From: Clostridia bacterium
GTDB taxonomy: Bacteria > Bacillota_A > Clostridia > Oscillospirales > Acutalibacteraceae
Assembly (NCBI GenBank): GCA_024699005.1
Contig: JAILQN010000026.1
Coordinates: forward strand, 1-5,755
Reading direction: 5' to 3'
DNA: 5,755 bases
This document shows positions 1 through 4,823 of the stretch, piece after piece. A program made the translations under genes and the position numbers. A model generated the notes under the pieces. It worked only from the letters and a program-made list of their open reading frames with translations, had not been told where the DNA came from and ran no database searches. The stretch's first letter is position 1. Each line of letters begins with the position of its first letter.

Positions 1-743
1 ACAACAAGCCCCTCATACTGATCGTCCTTTCCAATATGCTCATGTCCACCGGCGGTCTTTACAACGTGTTCACCACCTATTATTTTGCCGAGGTCGTGCA
101 GCTCAATTCCCTGAAGCTGCTTATAGATATTCCGGGCGGCGTCGTGGGGATAGGGACTTATCCGTTCATTCCTGCGATAAAACGCAGATTCGACAACAAG
201 CAGCTGATGATAATCCATTTTTTCGCGAAGGCTGCCATCGGCATCATCTGCTTTTTTGTCGGTTTCAGACAGTACGCGAACAAGGTTGTCGCGGTGCCCA
301 TACTTATGCTTCTGAATATCGTCATAAGCATAGTGCATACCGTCAGGAACATCATCTCCACCGAGATGATAGGGGACACGATAGATTATATGGAGCTTAA
401 GACCGGCGAGAGGAACGAGGGCGTATCCTTCGCCGTATCCTCTTTCTTCAGCAAGCTGACGGGTTCCGTCAGTAACTCGATCGCCACCGCCGTGCTTCCG
501 GTGATAGGTCTGACCTATAATACGGTCAACGGCGAACAGGTCGCGGTCAAGGGCGAGAAGACGGATTTTTATATCTGGATGTTCTACGTGCTCGTTCCGC
601 AGCTGCTGAATTTCCTGGGCATCATACCGTTCTTCTGGTATAACCTGACCGGAAAACGCCTTGAGGATATCCGCGCTCAGCTGGCCCAGAGAAGGATGAG
701 GATGCTTGATGAGATCAGCCGGAAGGAGAGTGAGCGCGAATGA
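1..743 (+). CDS. GPH-family sugar:cation symporter (MFS), C-terminal part, 5' truncated by window edge
   Basis: The frame is open from the left edge (first whole codon at 3) and gives 246 residues, about the last half of a roughly 450-500-residue transporter. It is hydrophobic, with about six candidate membrane helices, and ends in a basic/acidic cytoplasmic tail (TGKRLEDIRAQLAQRR). The key signature is IGDTIDYMELKTGERNEG (about 369-422), followed by SFAVSSFFSKL. This matches the conserved D-x2-DY-x-E-x-KTG-x-R-x-EG segment of the glycoside-pentoside-hexuronide:cation symporter family (MelB, XynP and YicJ relatives). Members import mono- or oligosaccharides with Na+ or H+ across the cytoplasmic membrane. 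The substrate cannot be told from this half, and no sugar-utilisation enzymes are visible nearby. The stop overlaps the next start (ATGA), so the downstream zinc-ribbon gene is probably translationally coupled. The family call is confident; the substrate is unknown. Confidence 0.88.
   Translation, partial: NKPLILIVLSNMLMSTGGLYNVFTTYYFAEVVQLNSLKLLIDIPGGVVGIGTYPFIPAIKRRFDNKQLMIIHFFAKAAIGIICFFVGFRQYANKVVAVPILMLLNIVISIVHTVRNIISTEMIGDTIDYMELKTGERNEGVSFAVSSFFSKLTGSVSNSIATAVLPVIGLTYNTVNGEQVAVKGEKTDFYIWMFYVLVPQLLNFLGIIPFFWYNLTGKRLEDIRAQLAQRRMRMLDEISRKESERE
721..730 (+). promoter_or_regulatory. ribosome binding site of the zinc-ribbon gene
   Basis: GGAAGGAGAG lies inside the last codons of the transporter gene, with AGGAG ending 11 nt before the ATG at 740. 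It supports initiation at the ATGA overlap rather than pure read-through. Confidence 0.6.
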
Positions 744-961
744 GAAAATGCCCCAAATGTCAGGAGCGGGTATCTCCTTTATATTTCAAAATCAACTGTC
801 CTCACTGCGGCGCCGATCTGATGTATTATAATTTTGACGAGAGGCTCGGGGCGGACGCCGCAAAAGCCGCCGCGCAGGAGGAGAAGGTGAACCGGGTGCT
901 GGGCAAGTTCCGGAGAAAACCTTCCGAGAGCGGAGAACGGAGTTCGGAGAGCGGAGAGTAG
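740..961 (+). CDS. small zinc-ribbon protein
   Basis: This gene encodes 73 residues with two CxxC knuckles, CPKC (Cys4, Cys7) and CPHC (Cys20, Cys23), spaced as a rubredoxin-like zinc ribbon near the N-terminus. An acidic, Ala-rich helical stretch (about 32-55) and a basic patch (KFRRK) follow. The ATG overlaps the transporter stop by 4 bp (ATGA), and an AGGAG at 724-728 lies 11 nt upstream, so the start is well supported. I recall similar short zinc-ribbon proteins with a YYNF-ER motif in gut Clostridia, but I cannot name a function; a metal-binding structural role is inferred. The last 12 or so residues (Ser-Glu-Ser-Gly-Glu rich) and the TAG stop are encoded by a 7-bp tandem array starting at 924, so the present C-terminus may be an acquired tail replacing an older end. 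Confidence 0.75.
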   Translation: MRKCPKCQERVSPLYFKINCPHCGADLMYYNFDERLGADAAKAAAQEEKVNRVLGKFRRKPSESGERSSESGE

Positions 962-993
962 AGAGTGGAGTGAGGAGATTGGAGAGTGGAGAT
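924..993 (+). repeat. heptanucleotide tandem array A (unit about YGGAGAG, ten units)
   Basis: The stretch divides without gaps into ten 7-bp units: CCGAGAG, CGGAGAA, CGGAGTT, CGGAGAG, CGGAGAG, TAGAGAG, TGGAGTG, AGGAGAT, TGGAGAG, TGGAGAT. The strand is almost pure purine apart from the first base of each unit and occasional T. The first five units are coding (the C-terminal tail of the zinc-ribbon protein), the sixth supplies its TAG stop, and the rest are intergenic. Three 7-bp units make seven codons, so copy-number change would normally shift the frame. The units are diverged, which suggests an old or decaying array. Confidence 0.85.
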
Positions 994-1004
994 GGATCCT
1001 TCGC

Positions 1005-1042
1005 TTAGAACTTAGAACTTGGAACTAAAAAGAACTTGGAAC
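1005..1042 (+). repeat. heptanucleotide array B (unit TTAGAAC/TTGGAAC, interrupted)
   Basis: TTAGAAC occurs at 1005 and 1012 and TTGGAAC at 1019, all directly adjacent. After a 10-bp interruption (TAAAAAGAAC), TTGGAAC returns at 1036. Another GAACTT lies at 1055. The unit differs from array A but has the same 7-bp period. Rotated to GAACTTA, it matches array C (GAGCTAA) at five of seven positions. It lies in non-coding DNA between the zinc-ribbon gene and the hpf promoter. Confidence 0.75.
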
Positions 1043-1075
1043 TATCAGCACTCTGAACTTTTTTATCAAAAACTC

Positions 1076-1104
1076 TTTACAAATTTGTTATTGTAATGTA
1101 TAAT
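1076..1104 (+). promoter_or_regulatory. sigma-A-type promoter of hpf
   Basis: The -35 box TTTACA (1076-1081) and the -10 box TATAAT (1099-1104) are separated by exactly 17 bp. The -10 is a perfect consensus, and the -35 differs from TTGACA at one position. Transcription would start near 1111, giving a leader of about 90 nt before the hpf ATG at 1202; that leader contains heptamer array C. An inverted repeat, TTACAA-N8-TTGTAA (1077-1096), overlaps the -35 and the spacer and might be an operator. This is inferred from consensus only. Confidence 0.75.
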
Positions 1105-1125
1105 ATCCACAAAGAGAGGCTTGAA

Positions 1126-1156
1126 GCTAAGAGCTAAGAGCTAAGAGCTAAGAGCT
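1126..1156 (+). repeat. heptanucleotide array C (GCTAAGA, four perfect units plus GCT)
   Basis: Four identical GCTAAGA units run from 1126 to 1153, followed by a partial GCT. The perfect identity contrasts with arrays A and B and suggests recent or active expansion. The array lies about 15-45 nt downstream of the predicted hpf transcription start and about 45 nt before the start codon, so it would be part of the mRNA leader. AGCT tetramers in each unit are self-complementary, but no strong hairpin is evident. Confidence 0.9.
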
Positions 1157-1186
1157 CATGGCTGACAGATCTCTCTCCATTCCATG

Positions 1187-1193
1187 AAAGGGG
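1187..1193 (+). promoter_or_regulatory. ribosome binding site that sets the hpf start
   Basis: AAAGGGG ends 8 nt before the ATG at 1202. An in-frame ATG at 1184 lies immediately upstream of this site and has no comparable site of its own, so the six extra residues it would add are probably not made. Confidence 0.7.
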
Positions 1194-1201
1194 ATGTATT
1201 T

Positions 1202-1729
1202 ATGAACATCACAATTCAGGGCCGCAACTGTACGCCCAGGGAATCCTTCAAAAACCGCGCGGAAAAAAAGCTCTCCAAGATCGACAGATTCTTTGACAAG
1301 GAGGCTGACGCGAAGGTCGTAGCCACAGCGGAGAAGTCCTACAAGACCGTTGAGGTCACCGTAAACAACAACGGCATGATCTACCGCGCGCAGGCCAAGG
1401 GGCCGGATATGGAGGAAGAGCTTGACAAAGCGATCGACACCATTATCCGTCAGATCCGCAAAAACAAGACAAGACTCGAAAAACGGCTTAAATCCGGTGC
1501 GTTTGACGAGTACGCCGCAGCGGAGGAGATCCCGGAAGAGACGGAGTTCGAAGTCGTCCGCACCAAACACATCGTCGTCAAGCCCCAGTCCGTGGAGGAG
1601 GCCATCCTTCAGATGAACCAGCTTGACCACCGGTTCTACGTGTTCCTTAATTCCGCCACCGATTCGTTCGCTGTGGTCTATAAACGCGACGACGGCGGCT
1701 ACGGGCTTATCGAGCCTGCCGAAGAATAA
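1202..1729 (+). CDS. hpf: ribosome hibernation promoting factor, long form (HPF/YvyD-like)
   Basis: The product has 175 residues, the usual length for long-form HPF of Firmicutes. Residues 1-95 form the S30AE/RaiA-type ribosome-binding domain: a MNITIQGRN start, then the basic helices FKNRAEKKLSKIDRFF and IIRQIRKNKTRLEKRL. An acidic linker (about 100-125) leads to the C-terminal dimerisation domain (about 125-173), with the hallmark segments VVKPQSVEEAILQMNQL, FYVFLNSAT and YKRDDGGYGLIEP. Long-form HPF binds the 30S decoding centre in stationary or starved cells, and its C-terminal domain pairs two 70S ribosomes into inactive 100S dimers. The start at 1202 is chosen from the AAAGGGG site and from family alignment; starting at 1184 would add MKGDVF. 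The gene has its own promoter (1076-1104) and terminator (1790-1830), so it is probably monocistronic. Confidence 0.95.
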   Translation: MNITIQGRNCTPRESFKNRAEKKLSKIDRFFDKEADAKVVATAEKSYKTVEVTVNNNGMIYRAQAKGPDMEEELDKAIDTIIRQIRKNKTRLEKRLKSGAFDEYAAAEEIPEETEFEVVRTKHIVVKPQSVEEAILQMNQLDHRFYVFLNSATDSFAVVYKRDDGGYGLIEPAEE

Positions 1730-1789
1730 GGTCCCGCCCGATGGTGCTGACGGATATAAAGTCGCTGCGCTGATAAATAAATAAGTGAG

Positions 1790-1830
1790 GCCGCCCGCAT
1801 AGCATACAAACGCTGTGCAGGCGGCTTTTT
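1790..1830 (+). terminator. intrinsic terminator of hpf
   Basis: Two 14-nt arms (1790-1803 and 1812-1825), GCCGCC-rich, pair with one A-C mismatch and one G-U pair around an 8-nt loop, followed by TTTTT (1826-1830). The hairpin begins 60 bp after the hpf stop and points rightward. Confidence 0.88.
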
Positions 1831-1965
1831 AAATGGTTTCCACGGAAATGCGGGTCCATAGCTGTTGCTGTGACTGCTGATAATACGTCATACCGATTGC
1901 AAATACAGTCATGCCTGATACTCCTCCCGGCGCAAGCGCCACCCCCCTCGCGGAGGTGGGCTTGG

Positions 1966-1990
1966 AAAAGGCTCCCTCTCTGAGGGAGCT
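1966..1990 (-). terminator. possible intrinsic terminator for the leftward operon
   Basis: Read on the minus strand, AGCTCCCTC-AGA-GAGGGAGCC forms a 9-bp stem (one G-U pair) with a 3-nt loop and is followed at once by TTTT. It lies about 230 bp downstream of the LRR gene stop and is the best leftward terminator candidate. It is part of the palindromic repeat cluster, so the repeat may have been co-opted. The U-tract is short, so efficiency is uncertain. Confidence 0.5.
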
Positions 1991-2033
1991 GTCGGCGAAG
2001 CCGACTGAGGGAGTTGATTTCCTGGTCATCCCA

Positions 2034-2098
2034 CTTTGACCGGTAACCCCTCCACCGGCGCTGTTTTTACTTCGCTTTGACCGGTGACCCCTCCACCG
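2034..2098 (+). repeat. 24-bp direct repeat, two copies
   Basis: CTTTGACCGGTRACCCCTCC followed by ACCG occurs at 2034-2057 and again at 2075-2098, differing only at the A/G marked R. The copies start 41 bp apart. The second copy runs straight into the ACCGC-TTC-GCGGT palindrome; the first is followed by GCGCTG. This looks like a partial duplication of a repeat-element end. Confidence 0.8.
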
Positions 2099-2219
2099 CT
2101 TCGCGGTCCCCCTCCCCTTGGCAGTGGAGGCTTATATGGTCGCGTTCGCTTCGCGAACGGTGATCATTTATTTTTCGTACAAATCTTATCTTTTTGACAT
2201 CACTGCACAGCAGCCCGTG

Positions 2220-3392
2220 TCAGCGTTTCTTCTTGCTTGTCCACTTCAGGACAAACGAGATCCATCTCGGTGACCCTTTAAGGAACGAATCCCGGTTGCG
2301 GAGATCATCAAAGAAGCTCTGTATGGCGCTTATGATTTTTTGCAGCGCGGCTGCCGCAGCCTCGCTTTCATAATTACTTTCCACAAAACCCACCAGGTCC
2401 CTGTGTGTTTCCGCATAATGAGCGGCGTAGGACCCCTCTTTCGCGCAGATCACAGGCTTTTCCCTGCCGCAGTTGACAAACACGTGTTCCTCGATCAGGC
2501 AGGTCGATTCCGGAACGTATATTCTCTTAAGCTTTTCACATCCGGCGAAGGCGAAATCACCGACGGTGGTCACCTCGAAGGGTATCCTGACCTCTTCCAG
2601 GGCGGAACAACCGAAGAACGTGTAACTGTTTATTTCATCTATATGCGCCGGCAGGGTGACCGCCTTAAGCCCGGAGCAGCCGCTGAACGCCGCGCTTCCG
2701 ACGGACGTCACGCTGTCCGGGATCACGACGGTTTCGATATCCGCGCAGTCTTTGAACGCATTCGATCCTATCGCCGCAACACTGCCGTCGTCGGGTATGA
2801 CGCTGTTTCTGCAGCCGAGTATAAGGGTTTTTGAAGATTTGTCAATAAGGCAGTTCCCGGCGGCGGAGTAATGCTCGTTATCCGCGGCGACGGTTACAGC
2901 CTCAAGCCCGGAGCAGCCCGCGAACGCAGACGGACCCACGGAAGCAACGCTTGCCGGCAGATTCAGCGCTTTGATCCCGGAATCACCGTCAAACGCCTGA
3001 ACGCCGATGGTCTGCACGCCCTCCGACAAGGTGACACCGGCAAGAGCGGCGCAGCCGTCAAACGCGTGGGAGCCTATCGTCTTCGCGGATATGTCCACGC
3101 TTTCAAGCTCCGCGCAGCCGGCGAACGCCCAGGACCCGACGGAGGTCACGGTGACGGGGATCGTCACCGTCCTGATGCCGGACTTTTCAAAGAAAGCGTC
3201 GTCGGCTATTGCCCCGGATCCGCTGATCGTCAGATTGCCGGCGTCGTCAAGAGAGTAGGAGACGCCCTTGCCGCAGGAGGCGGACTCCGCCGCTTCCGCG
3301 AGCGTGAACAGCGCGCCTGACAATGACGGCGCGGCAAACGCTGAGCCGCAAAGAATGATAAACGCGAGAAATACGGATAACAGTTTTTTCAT
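2220..3392 (-). CDS. secreted BspA-like leucine-rich repeat (LRR_5) protein
   Basis: The product has 390 residues. MKKLLSVFLAFIILCGSAFA is a typical signal peptide with cleavage likely after about residue 20. A cap follows (about 39-65: SCG, VSYSLDDAGNLTISGSGAI). Then come about nine 20-23-residue repeats of the form VTIPxSVTSVGSxAFxGCSxLxx (about 75-308), the BspA/TpLRR type. An island at about 171-208 (DNEHYSAAGNCLIDKSSKTLIL) is typical of this family. After a closing segment (GSYAAHYAETHRD) there is a non-repeat helical C-terminus ending in KKKR, with no LPxTG motif, dockerin or obvious anchor. Such proteins usually act outside the cell in adhesion or binding; the ligand here is unknown. 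The ATG at 3392 is preferred over an in-frame TTG at 3398, because GGGGAGGAG (3401-3409) lies 8 nt from the ATG but only 2 nt from the TTG. The gene starts 2 bp after the kinase stop, so coupled expression is likely. Confidence 0.88.
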   Translation of the reverse strand: MKKLLSVFLAFIILCGSAFAAPSLSGALFTLAEAAESASCGKGVSYSLDDAGNLTISGSGAIADDAFFEKSGIRTVTIPVTVTSVGSWAFAGCAELESVDISAKTIGSHAFDGCAALAGVTLSEGVQTIGVQAFDGDSGIKALNLPASVASVGPSAFAGCSGLEAVTVAADNEHYSAAGNCLIDKSSKTLILGCRNSVIPDDGSVAAIGSNAFKDCADIETVVIPDSVTSVGSAAFSGCSGLKAVTLPAHIDEINSYTFFGCSALEEVRIPFEVTTVGDFAFAGCEKLKRIYVPESTCLIEEHVFVNCGREKPVICAKEGSYAAHYAETHRDLVGFVESNYESEAAAAALQKIISAIQSFFDDLRNRDSFLKGSPRWISFVLKWTSKKKR

Positions 3393-3394
3393 TT

Positions 3395-4777
3395 TCAATT
3401 CTCCTCCCCGGAATTATCCAGTTTAAGCGATACATCCGCGCCGAATTCCTTTTCATCACAGGAGAGCAGCAGATGCCCATGGTATTTTTCCGCGACGCGT
3501 TCCACGTTTTTCAGGCCGATGCCGTGATTGCGGGCGTCGCTTTTGGACGTTTTGATGCGATTGTTCTTTATGATGACTTTCTCGTTTACGGGGTTATATA
3601 CCGACAGCGCCATCATACCGTTGCGAACGTTCGACTCGATATTGATATACCGGTTGCCGTTATATCTTTTCGTACCCTCTATGGCGTTATCCACGAGGTT
3701 CGCGAAGACGGTGCAGAGGTCGCTGTTTTCGATCCCTTCGGACGGTATCCGCCCGGTAAAGCCGATATGTATGGCGAACTCCTCCGCGAGCGAGTTTTTA
3801 TTGTTGAGTACGGCGTCCGCTATAAAACTGCCGGTATTGAACTGCCTGCCGGCCGTGCCGGAAACAGCCTTCACCTTTTCAAGGTAATCCGCCGCTTCCT
3901 CCGTCCTGCCGCTGTTCAGAAGAGCCGTCACCACCATCATATGGTTTTTGTAGTCGTGACGGAACTCCCGCAGCTTTTCGTCGTTTTTAAGCGTCTGCTC
4001 GTAATGCGTCTGTTGCTGGTCCATTTGTTTAATTATCTGATTCTGCCTGTAGGAAAGCGTGAATATCCTGAATACGAAGTATCCCGCCGCGATCATGATC
4101 CCGATCGTAGAGACCGCCCAGATCACGTTGTAGACCGTCGTAAGATACTCCGTGTCCCCGCCTCCGTCAAAGAGCTGGGTTTTTGCGTATACGCCGTACA
4201 AAGAGATAACCGCGACGACGAACAGCCATGCGGGCATTGAATCCATGACTTCATGGAGAGGCACAGCCCTCTCTTTCCGCATGGAGAAACCCAGAAGAAC
4301 GATAAGAGCGAGGTACACGGCGATATTGCATATGACCTCCGCCAGTTCCTGCGAGGGATTATCCTCGTTCAGTCCCATTATCAGGCTTACGTAGGAAAAG
4401 ACGGCTCCCACCGCGAAGTCAAGCGTCAGTATCGTCAGCAGCGTGCGGAAGACGCGCCTGACCCGCAGTATGATGACCGGCGTGATCAGGAAAAGGCACG
4501 TGGTCACAAAGCTTGCCGCAGCGGACAAAAACGCATACTGTTCGTATTCAGGGGTATCGGTCAGGAGCCCGGCTCCGGACGAATAGACGACGTCCGGAGT
4601 ATTCAGCGCCACCGTCACGGACGTAATCACCGATACCGCCAGCGCCGCCGCGCCTGTGATCACAGTGCATTTCCGGCTGCGTTCCGGGTACATCCGGATG
4701 AATCTGACCATCATGATCATGCAGACCACGCCGCATATATCCACCAGTACGTTCGCGATAAGAAGGATTATTCGCAT
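3395..4777 (-). CDS. membrane sensor histidine kinase, GHKL (AgrC/HPK10-like)
   Basis: The product has 460 residues. About seven hydrophobic helices (roughly 3-25, 40-58, 83-106, 110-134, 146-165, 182-198, 217-240) form an integral membrane sensor. A coiled-coil-like linker (241-271) follows, then the phosphoacceptor box FRHDYKNH with His274. The ATP-binding domain has an N-box, FANLVDNAIEGTKR (358-371, Asn360, Asp363, Asn364), and a G-box, NHGIGLKNVE (417-426). FRHDYxN and the GHKL-type ATPase are characteristic of the AgrC/HPK10 group, which often senses peptides and phosphorylates LytTR-type regulators. No response regulator is present here; it may lie outside the window. The start is supported by AGAGGA 7 nt upstream (4785-4790). 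The gene follows the dockerin gene by 46 bp and precedes the LRR gene by 2 bp, suggesting an operon. The kinase call is sure; the signal is unknown. Confidence 0.93.
   Translation of the reverse strand: MRIILLIANVLVDICGVVCMIMMVRFIRMYPERSRKCTVITGAAALAVSVITSVTVALNTPDVVYSSGAGLLTDTPEYEQYAFLSAAASFVTTCLFLITPVIILRVRRVFRTLLTILTLDFAVGAVFSYVSLIMGLNEDNPSQELAEVICNIAVYLALIVLLGFSMRKERAVPLHEVMDSMPAWLFVVAVISLYGVYAKTQLFDGGGDTEYLTTVYNVIWAVSTIGIMIAAGYFVFRIFTLSYRQNQIIKQMDQQQTHYEQTLKNDEKLREFRHDYKNHMMVVTALLNSGRTEEAADYLEKVKAVSGTAGRQFNTGSFIADAVLNNKNSLAEEFAIHIGFTGRIPSEGIENSDLCTVFANLVDNAIEGTKRYNGNRYINIESNVRNGMMALSVYNPVNEKVIIKNNRIKTSKSDARNHGIGLKNVERVAEKYHGHLLLSCDEKEFGADVSLKLDNSGEEN
3401..3409 (-). promoter_or_regulatory. 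strong ribosome binding site of the LRR gene
   Basis: On the minus strand GGGGAGGAG sits 8 nt before the ATG at 3392 and lies within the last codons of the kinase gene. The kinase stop (TGA, 3395-3397) falls in the spacer, so ribosomes ending on the kinase are next to the LRR start. This site decides for the ATG over the TTG at 3398. Confidence 0.75.
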
Positions 4778-4823
4778 AGATGATTCCTCTTCAATAATGC
4801 TTTTTTACAGGAGAGAACAACGG

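Larger units (their letters stand above)
1929..2160. repeat. cluster of palindromic intergenic repeats (REP/MITE-like)
   Basis: Successive inverted repeats are visible: GGCGC-AA-GCGCC (1929-1940); CCCCCCTC-GCG-GAGGTGGG with one mismatch (about 1942-1960); GGCTCCCTC-TCT-GAGGGAGCT (1970-1990); GTCGGC-GAA-GCCGAC (1991-2005), followed by a second TGAGGGAG; ACCGC-TTC-GCGGT (2095-2107), nested within CCTCCAC (2090-2096) and GTGGAGG (2124-2130); CGTTCGC-TTC-GCGAACG (2143-2159). Two parts share a layout: a small palindrome, then a poly-C/T tract, then GGAGG or GAGGTGGG with a GCTT end. They may be diverged copies of one element. I associate such sequences with dispersed non-coding repeats of gut Clostridia, but copy number cannot be tested in one window. 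Confidence 0.65.
1831..2219. other. gene-free intergenic region between convergent transcription units
   Basis: I see no credible gene in this stretch between hpf and the convergent LRR gene. From 1831 to about 1920 nothing is recognisable. From about 1921 to 2160 it is filled with short palindromes and C/T-rich tracts described separately. From about 2160 to 2219 it is AT-rich with T-tracts. A short open frame on the minus strand (1829-2029) runs through the palindromes and has no ribosome site or domain. Confidence 0.7.

Noticed and set aside
962..1075. Terminator for the transporter/zinc-ribbon transcript
   Set aside because: A T-run occurs at about 1059-1065, but I could not find a convincing GC-rich stem before it.
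924..1156. CRISPR array
   Set aside because: The units are 7 bp and directly adjacent with no spacers, so they are simple tandem repeats.
1148..1630. 160-codon open frame antisense to hpf
   Set aside because: It lies wholly opposite a confidently identified hpf, has no domain or ribosome site, and its low-complexity composition mirrors hpf codons.
1829..2029. 66-codon minus-strand frame in the intergenic region
   Set aside because: It is made of the palindromic repeats and has no ribosome binding site or recognisable protein features.
2143..2159. CGTTCGC-TTC-GCGAACG hairpin as a terminator
   Set aside because: The stem is perfect, but there is no T-run directly after it on either strand; it is better treated as one of the palindromic repeats.
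2195..2222. Hairpin TGACA...CTGC-ACA-GCAG...TGTCA over the LRR stop as a leftward terminator
   Set aside because: The stem is interrupted by unpaired bases, and on the minus strand it is followed by AAAAAG rather than a T-run.
2871..3320. Plus-strand open frames opposite the LRR gene
   Set aside because: They arise from the repeated GC-rich codons of the LRR protein; their products show no family features.
3396..3398. TTG start for the LRR gene, two residues upstream
   Set aside because: It is only 2 nt from the GGAGGAG site, while the ATG at 3390-3392 has ideal 8-nt spacing.
3473..4240. 255-codon plus-strand frame opposite the kinase
   Set aside because: The opposite strand carries all kinase boxes in order; this frame has no ribosome site or known motif.
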